Source: Chryseobacterium panacisoli (GTDB lineage: Bacteria > Bacteroidota > Bacteroidia > Flavobacteriales > Weeksellaceae). From it: a stretch of DNA of 64,000 bases. Below are positions 1 to 9,194 of this stretch, piece by piece; positions within the stretch are counted from its first letter, which is position 1; every line of letters begins with the position of its first letter. The notes under the pieces were generated by a model. The model did not search any database. It worked only from the letters and a program-made list of their open reading frames with translations, and was not told the origin of the DNA. Position numbers and translations under genes: made by a program. The stretch is from contig NZ_VTRU01000001.1 of assembly GCF_008274625.1 (NCBI RefSeq), forward strand, positions 1,488,001 through 1,552,000, given 5' to 3'.

Positions 1-2579
1 GTATATCCTAATGTAAGTGATCTTAATCTTAGGTAATCTGATTTTTCAATCCACTGATCAGAATCACGCATACCGTTTGAGTCAACTTTCTGGAATACTC
101 CTGTGTCTCCAGGATTTTGCCAAACCTGAGCAGCAGCCTGAGCCATATTTCTACCTGCAACAGCCAAAGTCGGGTCAACAGCAGCCATGTACATGTTGTT
201 ATAAGTATATCCACCTAACTTGAATGTGAAATCTGCACTGAAATCAAGTCCTTTGTACTGAACTGTAGTTCCGAATCCACCAAAACTTTTTGGGAATGGA
301 GATTTATCAGTAATAGGAACTGCATTTGATGCGCTGTAAACATCTGTAACGTTTCCTGCCTTATCATAATACAATGCTTTTCCATTACTTGGATCTACTC
401 CAGCAAATCTAACATTATAAAATACATATGGAGTTTCTCCTACTTTCATATAAGTATCTCCTAAGTTTCTTTCAGTCTGCCCGTCTGCTAACTTATCAAG
501 AATTGATTTCTGGAAAGATATATTAGCATGTAAATTCCATTGGAAATCTTTCTTTTTGATTACATCTACGCTAAGCTCAACTTCAAGACCTTTCTGAGAC
601 ATATCTCCCGCATTGATATACTGATAGTATCCTCCTTCCTGCTTGTCCAAAGGTACAAGCTGTACGAAATCTTTTCTCTTATTCTTATATACTTCTACGG
701 ATCCACGAACTCTTCTGTTCCACATCGTGAAATCTACCCCTAAATTGGTGATCGCATTAGACTCCCATTTAAGATTGCTGTTACCAATGATATAATAACC
801 TTGCGAAGATGTACCAGGATATGAAGTACCGTTAGCTCCATATAAACCATAACTGATATTATTAACGTTATAGTAGTCTGGTAAAGTACCGTCGTTACCT
901 GTTGTACCGTAAGATCCTCTAAGCTTTAAATCATTAATAAATCTACCTTTCATGAAATCTTCCTTCGCAATATTCCAGGCAGCACTTGCAGACCAGAAAA
1001 CACCACTTTGGTTATTGGCACCAAATCTTGATGAAGCATCTCTTCTCAATGATCCTGTTACCAAATATCTACCTTCATAATCATAGTTTAGTAAACCTGC
1101 TAAACTGAATAAAGTATTTCTTACCTTAACCCCAGTAAATGTATTTCTGTCAGAAGGAGTTGTGATAGAAGGAACATTGATTACCGGAGATTTCAATCCG
1201 TAAGCTCCACCGTTCATTGTTTCGTTGTAGTTATCGTTATATTCGATAAATCCTAAGAAATCAAAGTTGTGGCTTCCGTATGATTTTTTATAGTTAATGG
1301 AGTTGTTCCAAGTATAATTAAACGTGTAGAATGAATTTTTGTTCAATGAACCTGTAGGAACTTTGTTCACTGTAATATCCAGGTTTGAACCTTTTTTCAA
1401 CCACTGAGTTCCCATGTACCAATCGAAAAGTCCGTTGAAGTTTGTTTTAAACTTCAGACCATCGATAATTTTGTATTCAGCGAATAAAGTTACCGGAATT
1501 CTCAGTCTCTGATCATCTAATCTGTAATTACGGATTTGTTCAACAACGTTGGAACCCGCTCTCATTGTTTGATTATAACTTCCATCCGGGTTATAAACCG
1601 GCTCATATGGAGCATATTTATACATTGCTCCAAATGGGTTCTGAGTATTGTTTCTATCTCTGAAATTCTGAGTTTCCTGATACTGAACACCAAGGTTAAT
1701 ACCAACATTCAGTTTTTCACTCAGTTTATTTGTAAATCCAAAGTTACCTGTATATCTCTTAAGTCCGTCGATATCTCTGATAATCCCATTATCAGAATCA
1801 TATCCTAAAGAGTAATAGAAAGTACTTTCTCTGGAACCTCCTTGTGCACTAAATAGGTAAGACTGAATGCTTGAAGGTTTTAACAGGTCCTTTTGCCAAT
1901 TGTGATCATAAACAGCAAGTGCATCAATTTCCTGTTGAGTTCTTGGTTTAAATCCAAGGTAACCTAATTGATTCTGGAAATCCATCAATTCCCTAGAATT
2001 CATCATCGTGTAATTTTTGTCTCTCAACTTTTCACTGAAACCAAACTTAGTTTCAAATGAGTAGTGAGTTTTCCCAGCTTTTCCGGCTTTAGTAGTTACC
2101 ACTACTACTCCATTTGCTCCTCTCGCACCATACTGTGCTGTAGCAGCAGCATCTTTAAGAATTGAAATAGACTCTACGTCTGCAGGGTTGATTGCACTAA
2201 ACTGTCTTGCAGTCATATACATACCATTTACTACATAAGTAGGCTCTGAAGAACCACCAACACCGGCAATACCTCTTACCTGAATGGTAGCAGCAGCACC
2301 TGGCTGCCCGGTAGTACTTTGTACAAATACCCCTGAAGCTCTACCCTGTAAAGAGTTACCGATAGATGTTGTAGGAGAGTTTCTTCTGATTTCATCACCA
2401 CCAACAACAGCCTGAGCCTGGGTAATTTCATCTGCTTTTTTCTTCTGGTATCCAGTAACGATTACTTCATCGATCTTATTCTCCTTCAGAACAGAATCAT
2501 TCTTAGATTTTTGTGCAAAAGCAGTTTGTCCTAAAAAAAACAAAGCTCCAGCACTTAATACATGTAACTTCACATTCAT
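1..2579 (-). CDS. SusC/RagA-like TonB-linked outer membrane receptor (5' part, runs off left edge)
   Basis: Reading leftward from ATG at 2579, the frame stays open to the window edge (about 859 residues, C-terminus missing). A signal peptide (about residues 1-23, ending TAFAQ) is followed almost at once by a TonB-box-like IDEVIVTGY and then a plug domain with the SusC hallmarks GNSLQGRASGV, QVRGIAGV and ILKDAAATAQYGARGANGVV. Family knowledge: SusC proteins are 22-strand outer-membrane channels that import glycans or peptides with a SusD lipoprotein. Unusually, the N-terminal CarboxypepD_reg-like domain found in most SusC proteins is absent, since the plug begins about 40 residues after the signal. 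Any susD partner would lie to the left of the window. The family is certain; the substrate is unknown. Confidence 0.95.
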   Translation of the reverse strand, partial: MNVKLHVLSAGALFFLGQTAFAQKSKNDSVLKENKIDEVIVTGYQKKKADEITQAQAVVGGDEIRRNSPTTSIGNSLQGRASGVFVQSTTGQPGAAATIQVRGIAGVGGSSEPTYVVNGMYMTARQFSAINPADVESISILKDAAATAQYGARGANGVVVVTTKAGKAGKTHYSFETKFGFSEKLRDKNYTMMNSRELMDFQNQLGYLGFKPRTQQEIDALAVYDHNWQKDLLKPSSIQSYLFSAQGGSRESTFYYSLGYDSDNGIIRDIDGLKRYTGNFGFTNKLSEKLNVGINLGVQYQETQNFRDRNNTQNPFGAMYKYAPYEPVYNPDGSYNQTMRAGSNVVEQIRNYRLDDQRLRIPVTLFAEYKIIDGLKFKTNFNGLFDWYMGTQWLKKGSNLDITVNKVPTGSLNKNSFYTFNYTWNNSINYKKSYGSHNFDFLGFIEYNDNYNETMNGGAYGLKSPVINVPSITTPSDRNTFTGVKVRNTLFSLAGLLNYDYEGRYLVTGSLRRDASSRFGANNQSGVFWSASAAWNIAKEDFMKGRFINDLKLRGSYGTTGNDGTLPDYYNVNNISYGLYGANGTSYPGTSSQGYYIIGNSNLKWESNAITNLGVDFTMWNRRVRGSVEVYKNKRKDFVQLVPLDKQEGGYYQYINAGDMSQKGLEVELSVDVIKKKDFQWNLHANISFQKSILDKLADGQTERNLGDTYMKVGETPYVFYNVRFAGVDPSNGKALYYDKAGNVTDVYSASNAVPITDKSPFPKSFGGFGTTVQYKGLDFSADFTFKLGGYTYNNMYMAAVDPTLAVAGRNMAQAAAQVWQNPGDTGVFQKVDSNGMRDSDQWIEKSDYLRLRSLTLGY

Positions 2580-2580
2580 A

Positions 2581-3150
2581 TTAACAGATTTTAATATATT
2601 CAAGGGACAAATATGTCGATAAATATCTATAACATCAATTCGTCAAACGTTGAAAACAGGCTTCCAGAAAGGAGATATTCACATTCAAAATAAAAAAATG
2701 ATAGAGAATCATTTTAATTGTATTTAAAAAATTAACAAAAAATAAGTCAATTCAAACATTAACGGAATTTTAATAAATTTTAAAATTAAAATCAATTTAA
2801 ACTTATTTAAAATAAATAGTTAAAAAAATAAATACAAAATATCACTATCGACGAAAATAATAAAACAAATGAATTTTTAATTGTATTGAAAATGGAGAAA
2901 AAAACACCTTATTTTCTTAAATTTTACATAAAAAAGGTACTTTAAAAGGCAGTCAACCCCTATTTCAAGACGGGGTTATTCGGATTAAAATAAAAAACCG
3001 TTAATATATTATATAGATAATTCGGTTAAAACCAGTAAAATTTTCCGTGATAATACATGTAATTTATTAACCATTTCTCTCTTAAAATTAAAAATAATTC
3101 AACCTCATAAATTTTGAAAACATTCCCAGTTTTACATTTATAAAAAAAAT
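2581..3150. other. AT-rich intergenic region upstream of the SusC-like gene
   Basis: About 570 nt with no convincing reading frame. It holds the putative SusC promoter and a short hairpin, AACCCC (2955-2960) with GGGGTT (2972-2977). The rest is low-complexity A/T sequence. The length would suit a regulatory region, but no recognisable riboswitch or operator is seen. Confidence 0.6.
2608..2638 (-). promoter_or_regulatory. Putative Bacteroidetes promoter of the SusC-like gene
   Basis: On the minus strand a TTG (2636-2638) lies 20 nt before CATATTTG (2608-2615), close to the Bacteroidetes -33 TTTG / -7 TAnnTTTG pattern. Transcription would start near 2600 and leave a leader of about 20 nt. Sequence match only. 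Confidence 0.5.
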
Positions 3151-3176
3151 AAAGCACCCCAAAATAGAGGTGCTTT
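3151..3176 (-). terminator. Hairpin terminator after HMG-CoA synthase
   Basis: The perfect arms AAAGCACC (3151-3158) and GGTGCTTT (3169-3176) lie about 20 nt past the stop codon of the minus-strand gene. They are followed on that strand by a T-rich run. Confidence 0.8.
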
Positions 3177-3197
3177 ATATGATAAATCATGATAATC

Positions 3198-4526
3198 TTA
3201 TTGATGATAACTGTAATATCTCGCTCCGACTAAAACCGGATTTTCCGTTTCAATAGAAACAAGCCCAAAACCTTTATATTCAATGTTTACAGATTCTTTA
3301 AGTTGCTTTCTGTGAAGTTTCTCATAAGTATTAAAGTCCACAGCGGTTCTTTGATTCAAATTTTCAAATAAGTTCCATTTCTCCACTACATTCTTCCAGT
3401 TTCCGGATATTTTTCCGGCAAAAACTTTTGATTTTGAACCGCTTCCATAGCCTATAAAACCAATTTCTTTCCCAGATAAGTCTTCATTTTCATTAAAAGA
3501 GGTTTGTAATGCAGAAAGAAATGCCATAAAGACAGAAGCTGTGTACATATTTCCTATTTCGGAAGAAGCTCTTTGGGTCTTTTCTATTTTATTACCGATT
3601 AATTTTAAATAGTCTTCAGATTTTGCAACAGCTTTCTGTTCCTCTGCTGTTTCGTAGGACAGACCATTCTCAAGGCTGTAGATTTCTGTAAAAACTCTTT
3701 TTCCATGAAAGGCATACGGAAGATGAAAAATAATATATTTCCAGTTTTCATAAGGTTTTTCCTGTCCGGTTATTTCTTTGTAATGCTGGTAAGCTTCTTT
3801 TATTCTGTCCTGATAGCATTGGTTAGAATATTGCCCGTCAAAAACAGGCTCATCCGTAAAAATTTCAATTTTTTCAGGATATGTTTCCGGAGCACCCTTC
3901 AGGTCTTCTTTATTATATGTCCTTCTCGGCTTGAAAAAATCAAAGACACTTTCTGAAGCTACTCCCCAGTTATTTTCAATTTCAAGAAGGTCCGGCTGTG
4001 AAGAAATCAAAAGAGCTACTGCTCCTCCTCCCTGTGTATATTCTCCTGAAGAAGCCAATTCATATTTAGCATAATCACTGGCAATCACGACTGCTTTTTG
4101 ATCAGGATTCACCCTTACAAAATCCAACGCATTATGCAGTGCATCTACTCCTCCTACACAGGCAAAAGTCATATCAAGCACATCACAATTTCTGAAACAT
4201 CTTGCTCCAAATTCTTTTTCCAACACCTGTTCTACCATCTGAACTGCATAAGATGCTGTAGGCTTTGCCGCATCCACTGCACTTTCTGTTCCCAGATATA
4301 CTCTTACTATTTCCTTAGGATTAATATGATAATCTTGTATAAGCTTCAGTAATGCTTCTGCGGCAAAAGTTGCTGCATCTTCGTGAACATCAGAAAGTCC
4401 CATTTTATGAAGACCTAAGCCTTTTTCCAATTTCGCTGGTTCTATTCCTCTTTTTTCTGCCAGATCCTTAATTTCCAAATATAAACCAGGCACATAATAG
4501 CCCGCTGCCTCAATTCCAAAACTCAT
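3198..4526 (-). CDS. mvaS: Hydroxymethylglutaryl-CoA synthase (mevalonate pathway)
   Basis: 442 aa. It condenses acetyl-CoA with acetoacetyl-CoA to HMG-CoA, the committed entry to the mevalonate route to isoprenoids that flavobacteria use. It has the thiolase-fold HMGS architecture with the catalytic triad in expected contexts: E81 in LGTESAVDAAKPTA, C123 in MTFACVGGVDAL and H268 in IIFHLPYAFHGKR. It also has a GSGSKSKVF loop near the C-terminus. It is transcribed alone, with its own hairpin terminator downstream and the M1 peptidase terminator upstream. The length fits the bacterial family. Confidence is high because all three catalytic residues are present. Confidence 0.95.
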   Translation of the reverse strand: MSFGIEAAGYYVPGLYLEIKDLAEKRGIEPAKLEKGLGLHKMGLSDVHEDAATFAAEALLKLIQDYHINPKEIVRVYLGTESAVDAAKPTASYAVQMVEQVLEKEFGARCFRNCDVLDMTFACVGGVDALHNALDFVRVNPDQKAVVIASDYAKYELASSGEYTQGGGAVALLISSQPDLLEIENNWGVASESVFDFFKPRRTYNKEDLKGAPETYPEKIEIFTDEPVFDGQYSNQCYQDRIKEAYQHYKEITGQEKPYENWKYIIFHLPYAFHGKRVFTEIYSLENGLSYETAEEQKAVAKSEDYLKLIGNKIEKTQRASSEIGNMYTASVFMAFLSALQTSFNENEDLSGKEIGFIGYGSGSKSKVFAGKISGNWKNVVEKWNLFENLNQRTAVDFNTYEKLHRKQLKESVNIEYKGFGLVSIETENPVLVGARYYSYHQ

Positions 4527-4664
4527 AATTGTCTAAATTTTAAACGAATTTATGAAAGATACTGCAAAAAACAGTGGTAAAAAATACTGATTTTTGTAAT
4601 ATTATTAAAATCTAACCCGCCTTATCCTATATTTCTATCAATGAGCATTCAGGCATGATAAAAG

Positions 4665-4688
4665 AAAGCCGGCAGATCTGCCGGCTTT
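4665..4688 (-). terminator. Palindromic terminator after M1 peptidase
   Basis: A 24-nt perfect palindrome (AAAGCCGGCAGA and its complement) begins 6 nt after the stop codon of the minus-strand peptidase gene. It is GC-rich with A/T flanks, typical of an intrinsic terminator. Confidence 0.85.
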
Positions 4689-4693
4689 ATCTA

Positions 4694-7204
4694 TTATTTA
4701 TAGTTTTCAATTGCTTTATTCATCACATCAATCTGCCTGTTAATGCTTGCCGCATTTTGTGGATTCTGTTTCAGCAGTTCCATTTTTTTACTCAAGCCAT
4801 CTTTCAGCATCTGAACCATCATCATTTTAGCCTGTGGATTATCAGCCATCTGGTTTTTGGCATATCCCGCTACTTTGGTAATACTTTCTGTTGCCCTAAG
4901 GTTATCTGAAGTCATAATCCAGTTGAAACCGTCTTCTGCTGCTTTTCCCAATTCCGGATTCTGGAATTTAATAAATGGATAGAAAGCAGCAAGAGGAGCT
5001 ATATTCTCTATCTGAGAAGTAATTCTGTTCTTTACAATAATCGGAAGCAACTGAGCCTGCAGTGCATCTGATGCTCCTTTCATATCAATTTTATCCGCCA
5101 GATTATTTGCTCTTGACGGATCAATAGAAAGAAGTGCACTCATCGAACTTCCTTTAACAGCATTTGAAACAGCGCTGATTCCTTTTTCAAATAATGGAAG
5201 GTATTTTTTATCTTTTGTTTTTCCTAAAGCAGTAATAGCCGCAGCCTGCGTTAATGTTTTAGGATCATTAGAAGCCAGTTTTTCAACTTCAGTGCCTAGC
5301 GCCTTCATCTGCTCAGGATTAGTAAGATCTATTAAGTTCAAAGCCTTTATTCTTACTCTGAAGAAAGGATCTTTCAATGCTGCTGCCAATAATTTTACTG
5401 CGGCAGAGCTTTTTCCAGCCTGATCTTTGATCCCGGTCAATGCCAGATACCTGCTCTTAAACTCCTTAGAGTTTGTAAACTGCATCAGATTCTGTTCAGG
5501 GGTTTTGGTTTCTGTAATATCTGCCAGTAAAACTCCGTCAGCATTGATATTAACAAGATCAGGAGTCTTGGAAACATCAAAACTAAATGTATTTTTTGTC
5601 TCTGCATTTACCCAGACATTGTATCTTTTAGGTTTGCCGTTGTCATATACATCTATAGCCAGAGGAAATTCAAATGGCTTTTCCTGAGTTTGATTAATGG
5701 TTACTGCAACCTGTTTTTTCACAGGCTCAAATGTAAATGAGTAATTAAGTTTCGGGTTTCCGCTTCCAAAATACCACTGATTGAAGAACCAGTTTAAATC
5801 TTTACCGGAAACTTTTTCAAAAGACAGCCTTAGCTGATGTGCTTCAGCATTCTGATATTCGTTGGTTTTAAGATAGTCGTTCATTCCTGCAAAGAAAGCA
5901 TCGTCTCCAAGATAATTTCTCAGCATATTTAAAATCCCACCTCCTTTCTGGTAGGTTACCAGATCAAAAACATCTTCACGGGATTCATAATTGAACCTTA
6001 CCAGATTCTTATTAAAGTCGGATGGGTTGTGAAGGTAGTTATTCACATCGGTCATCAGGTGATAATCTGCCTGATCTTTTCCGTATTTATATTCATTCCA
6101 AAGGTATTCGGAATAGTTGGCGAAGGATTCGTTAACAGTAAGATTGCTCCAGCTTTCTGCTGTAACAAGATCTCCAAACCAGTGATGGAACAATTCGTGT
6201 GCAATGGTATCTTCCCATGTATTTTCATCAATAAGCTGACCGGGCTTCTGAAGGATATCACTCCCATGAAGTGTGGCAGTGGTATTTTCCATGGCTCCGC
6301 TTACATAATCTCTTCCGGAAATCTGAGCATATTTTGCCCATGGATAATCATAGTTCAGTTTTTTGGAGAAAAAGTCGATCATTTCAGGAGTATTTCCGTA
6401 GATCTGCTTAGCATATGGCTCGTATTCTTTTTCGATATAGTAATCAACCGGGATATTTTTCCATTTGTCTTTTACGATGGCATATTCTCCTACTCCCATA
6501 AAGAAAAGATAGGTAGAGTGTCTTTTATCCATCACCCAGTGATCTGTCCTAAGCCCGTTGGATTCTTTTTTAGATTCTTTCAACAGCCCGTTGGAAAGGG
6601 TTACATATTTATCAGGAACCGTCATATAGATTTCCTGTGTTGTCTTTTGGTTGGGTTTGTCAATAGTCGGAAACCATGCAGAAGAAGATTCTGTTTCTCC
6701 CTGTGTCCAGATCTGTGTAGGCATATCGGGATCTGTTCCCTGCGGATTGATGAAGTAAAGTCCTTTTGCATCGTTGATGGCCATACTTCCTTCCTGTTTT
6801 ACCTCATTCGGACGGGATGTGTATTTGATGTATACCGTATACTCCTGGTTTTTCTGGTATGTTTTATCAAGGCTGATTTTCAGAACATCATTTTTGTAAT
6901 CATATTTCAAAGGAGATTTCTTCCCGTTATTATCAAGAGCTACTTCATGAATCAGCATTCCTTTTGCATCAAGCGTAAGTTCATTTGCAGCATAAAAATA
7001 AGGTGAGGCAGTAAGCCATTCTTCCCCGTTCATCTGTTCTTTCTGATAATCGAAATTTACTTTCAGCTTTGTATGTTTAAGTTCCGTCACCTTGGCAGGA
7101 GTCGCTCTGTATACTTTTTCTCTTCCTGAAGTTTCGGTTTGTGCTGATACATTGGCGGAAAATAAAATCCCGAGTATAGCAATTGATAAAATGGCCTTTC
7201 TCAT
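4694..7204 (-). CDS. Secreted M1 family zinc aminopeptidase with HEAT-like C-terminus
   Basis: 836 aa. A signal peptide (1-21, ending NVSAQ) is followed by the M1 N-terminal beta domain and the catalytic domain. The substrate motif GAMEN is at 303-307. The zinc site HELFH is at 336-340 with the third ligand E359 in the usual HExxHx18E spacing. After about residue 590, repeated helical units (SAAVKLLAAALKDPFFRVR and others) look like HEAT/ARM repeats, as in long M1 enzymes. It removes N-terminal amino acids from peptides, probably in the periplasm or outside the cell. The gene starts 24 nt after the stop of the 72-aa gene upstream, so the two are probably cotranscribed. Confidence 0.95.
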   Translation of the reverse strand: MRKAILSIAILGILFSANVSAQTETSGREKVYRATPAKVTELKHTKLKVNFDYQKEQMNGEEWLTASPYFYAANELTLDAKGMLIHEVALDNNGKKSPLKYDYKNDVLKISLDKTYQKNQEYTVYIKYTSRPNEVKQEGSMAINDAKGLYFINPQGTDPDMPTQIWTQGETESSSAWFPTIDKPNQKTTQEIYMTVPDKYVTLSNGLLKESKKESNGLRTDHWVMDKRHSTYLFFMGVGEYAIVKDKWKNIPVDYYIEKEYEPYAKQIYGNTPEMIDFFSKKLNYDYPWAKYAQISGRDYVSGAMENTTATLHGSDILQKPGQLIDENTWEDTIAHELFHHWFGDLVTAESWSNLTVNESFANYSEYLWNEYKYGKDQADYHLMTDVNNYLHNPSDFNKNLVRFNYESREDVFDLVTYQKGGGILNMLRNYLGDDAFFAGMNDYLKTNEYQNAEAHQLRLSFEKVSGKDLNWFFNQWYFGSGNPKLNYSFTFEPVKKQVAVTINQTQEKPFEFPLAIDVYDNGKPKRYNVWVNAETKNTFSFDVSKTPDLVNINADGVLLADITETKTPEQNLMQFTNSKEFKSRYLALTGIKDQAGKSSAAVKLLAAALKDPFFRVRIKALNLIDLTNPEQMKALGTEVEKLASNDPKTLTQAAAITALGKTKDKKYLPLFEKGISAVSNAVKGSSMSALLSIDPSRANNLADKIDMKGASDALQAQLLPIIVKNRITSQIENIAPLAAFYPFIKFQNPELGKAAEDGFNWIMTSDNLRATESITKVAGYAKNQMADNPQAKMMMVQMLKDGLSKKMELLKQNPQNAASINRQIDVMNKAIENYK

Positions 7205-7228
7205 CTGTCTACATTATTATTTTTAGAA

Positions 7229-7447
7229 TTATTTTTTAATGATTATATCGAAGATATCATTGACTAAGGTTTCGTAGTCCCCTTTTTTAAGCTGTTCTTT
7301 GGTTTTTGCAAAGGCTTTTTTGAGCTCGCTTTCCGGATTTTCGTCATCCACTATTTCTGCTGAAGCAACTCCTTTCAATTGAAGTATAGCATTTTTCAAC
7401 ACTTCAATGTCTGCATTTTCTTCAATATTTATTTTTAAATACTTCAT
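7229..7447 (-). CDS. Small hypothetical protein, 72 aa
   Basis: No family recognised with confidence. The N-terminal half reads strand-helix-strand (KYLKINIEEN, then VLKNAILQLKGVASAEIVDD). This resembles a ferredoxin-like/HMA half-fold without the metal-binding cysteines. The C-terminal half is charged and helical (SELKKAFAKTKEQLKKG, then a hydrophobic VNDIFDIII tail). The size and layout would also suit a type II antitoxin, but no toxin gene adjoins. Its ATG overlaps the TGA of a short upstream frame (7448-7540), and the M1 peptidase gene follows after 24 nt. Confidence 0.7.
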   Translation of the reverse strand: MKYLKINIEENADIEVLKNAILQLKGVASAEIVDDENPESELKKAFAKTKEQLKKGDYETLVNDIFDIIIKK

Positions 7448-7537
7448 GATTTATTTTTAAGCATTTGAAATTTATGATCTGTAACCCAGTCATCCACTCT
7501 TTTTTCATAAGGATTAAATGAGTCTGAGTTGTTCTTT

Positions 7538-7545
7538 CAAATTTA
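7538..7545 (-). promoter_or_regulatory. -7 element (TAAATTTG) upstream of the 72-aa gene
   Basis: TAAATTTG on the minus strand is an exact TAnnTTTG match, about 90 nt before the 72-aa gene. No clear -33 TTTG lies at 19-21 nt. It would transcribe the small gene and the peptidase. Confidence 0.45.
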
Positions 7546-7676
7546 AGAAACAATTGCTAAAGAAAGTGTACTAAAGGATTTATATTCTGATTTCCCGACG
7601 AATGGGCACAGATAAACCCATCTATTCATGCTAAAGTAATAGATGTAAATAAAAAAATTAAAGTGATATAAGAATA

Positions 7677-8471
7677 TTAAATAGCCACAGGAGCTTTGAT
7701 TCCCGGATGCGGATCATAATTTTCCAGGCTGAAGTCTTCAAAATCAAAATCAAAAATATCTTTAACTTCCGGATTCAGCTTCATCGTCGGAAGTGCTCTC
7801 GGCTCCCGTCCCAGCTGTCTGTTTACCTGCTCGAAGTGATTATTGTAGATATGAACATCTCCAAAACTGTGAACATAATCTCCGACTTCAAGATCACAAA
7901 CCTGTGCTACCATCATCAACAGTAAAGCGTAGCTTGCAATATTGAAAGGTACTCCAAGGAAAACATCAGCACTTCTCTGATACAGCTGTAAAGAAAGTTT
8001 ACCATCTGCTACATAAAACTGGAACAAAGCATGGCAAGGAGCCAAAGCCATATTCGGTATTTCCGCAACATTCCAGGCAGAAACAATCAGCCTTCTGGAA
8101 TCCGGGTTCTTTTTAATCTGGTCAATTACTTCTGTGATCTGATCTACAACTTTTCCGTCTGCACCACTCCAGCTTCTCCACTGTGCTCCGTAAACCGGTC
8201 CCAAATCTCCATTTTCATTAGCCCATTCATCCCAGATGCTTACTCCGTTATCTTTAAGGTACTTGATATTGGTATCTCCTTTCAAAAACCAAAGCAGCTC
8301 ATAAATAATAGATTTCAAATGCACTTTTTTTGTCGTTACCAAAGGAAATCCTTTAGACAGATCATATCTCAGCTGATACCCGAAAACACTTCTTGTTCCA
8401 GTGCCTGTTCTGTCGGTTTTATCAGTTCCGTTATCTAAAATATGCTGTAAAAGGTCCAGGTAGTTTTGCAT
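7677..8471 (-). CDS. thyA: Thymidylate synthase
   Basis: 264 aa from ATG at 8471. It methylates dUMP to dTMP with methylene-tetrahydrofolate. Starting at [12 protein letters not shown] aligns with the ThyA N-terminus and gives exactly the E. coli length. An upstream in-frame ATG at 8495 falls inside the likely -7 element, so it was rejected. Catalytic C146 lies in [12 protein letters not shown]. The dUMP-binding region [12 protein letters not shown] and the folate/dUMP motif [13 protein letters not shown] are present. No dihydrofolate reductase gene follows; downstream is intergenic and then the 72-aa gene. Confidence 0.97.
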   Translation of the reverse strand: MQNYLDLLQHILDNGTDKTDRTGTGTRSVFGYQLRYDLSKGFPLVTTKKVHLKSIIYELLWFLKGDTNIKYLKDNGVSIWDEWANENGDLGPVYGAQWRSWSGADGKVVDQITEVIDQIKKNPDSRRLIVSAWNVAEIPNMALAPCHALFQFYVADGKLSLQLYQRSADVFLGVPFNIASYALLLMMVAQVCDLEVGDYVHSFGDVHIYNNHFEQVNRQLGREPRALPTMKLNPEVKDIFDFDFEDFSLENYDPHPGIKAPVAI

Positions 8472-8492
8472 TTTGAATGAGATTTTAAGTTC

Positions 8493-8500
8493 CAAATTTA
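8493..8500 (-). promoter_or_regulatory. -7 element of thyA
   Basis: TAAATTTG on the minus strand matches TAnnTTTG exactly, 22 nt before the ATG at 8471. It supports that start over the longer in-frame one. Confidence 0.55.
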
Positions 8501-8513
8501 GTAAAAACCATCA

Positions 8514-8545
8514 AAAAAAGCACTCATTTTTATGAATGCTTTTTA
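8514..8545 (-). terminator. Terminator after the GreA/B-like gene
   Basis: The arms AAAAAGCACTCAT and ATGAATGCTTTTT form a hairpin with a T tail on the minus strand. It lies about 60 nt past the GreA/B-like stop codon and just ahead of the thyA promoter. Confidence 0.7.
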
Positions 8546-8606
8546 TAGGCCTGATGTCTATTTTCTATTAAACAACTGTATATCTGTGATCTAACCTGTA
8601 TTAAAT

Positions 8607-9047
8607 TTACCATATATTTTCAATTGTCTGATGAATGCTATTTACAGTGAATGATTCTCCTGTTTTTTTACCATACATCACTTTTACTAAGGGTGATTCT
8701 GCAGATACCGTCATGATTTTCTGATTTTCAAAGACAATTTCGCCCATGGAAGCAGAAATATAGAACAGTCCTTTATTGGTTTTCACCAATGCTCCGTTCT
8801 GAACTTTTTCTGAAGGATCGGAAGTTATTTTCTGCAGCACAGCCTGCTGATTTAAAACTTCATTGAGCTGTCTCTGCAGATTATTAATTTCCTGCTGAAG
8901 CATTTCTCTTCCTGTTTCATATTTGTCGCCCATTGAACTTTTTGTATCGTTATTGGAAGCCCGTGTTTCTGCGATAAGGTTTTCAAAATACTGGATTTTG
9001 CCTGCAGCCTTCGCTTTAATGATATTGATTATTTCCTGTTTGTTCAT
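8607..9047 (-). CDS. GreA/GreB-like protein
   Basis: 146 aa from MNKQEIINIIKAK. The N-terminal half is a long helical, probably coiled-coil region (about 1-75, rich in Q, E and N). The C-terminal half is a small beta domain (VQNGALVKTNKGLFYIS, SPLVKVMYGKKTGESF). This is the layout of transcript-cleavage factor GreA/GreB, and SPLVKVMYGKKTGESF resembles the GreA C-terminal SPLGRALLGKKVGD element. It is a divergent member; whether it binds RNA polymerase is inferred. An in-frame ATG at 9083 was rejected because the extra residues are encoded by a repeat-like hairpin region. Confidence 0.75.
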   Translation of the reverse strand: MNKQEIINIIKAKAAGKIQYFENLIAETRASNNDTKSSMGDKYETGREMLQQEINNLQRQLNEVLNQQAVLQKITSDPSEKVQNGALVKTNKGLFYISASMGEIVFENQKIMTVSAESPLVKVMYGKKTGESFTVNSIHQTIENIW

Positions 9048-9086
9048 TGTTATGCTGGGATTTATTGTGGATGGCCAATCCATCCC

Positions 9087-9125
9087 GTCAAAATTATAAA
9101 TTTTGACACCCCTCCGCTGGAGGGG
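9087..9125. repeat. Double inverted-repeat module (two adjacent hairpins)
   Basis: Two perfect inverted repeats lie back to back. The first has 9-nt arms GTCAAAATT and AATTTTGAC (9087-9107). The second is CCCCTCC-GCT-GGAGGGG (9109-9125). They lie 70 nt past the amylase stop and could end that transcript. The bipartite form looks like a dispersed intergenic repeat rather than a simple terminator. Confidence 0.7.
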
Positions 9126-9194
9126 AATTGAGTGCCCTTAAAGATTAGTTACTGGCATTTATTCTTGATACGGAAGTACCAACGGTTCTGACAT

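Noticed and set aside
6029..7006. A 325-residue open frame on the plus strand
   Set aside because: It lies opposite the M1 aminopeptidase gene, whose motifs are complete, and its translation has no family features. It is a mirror frame.
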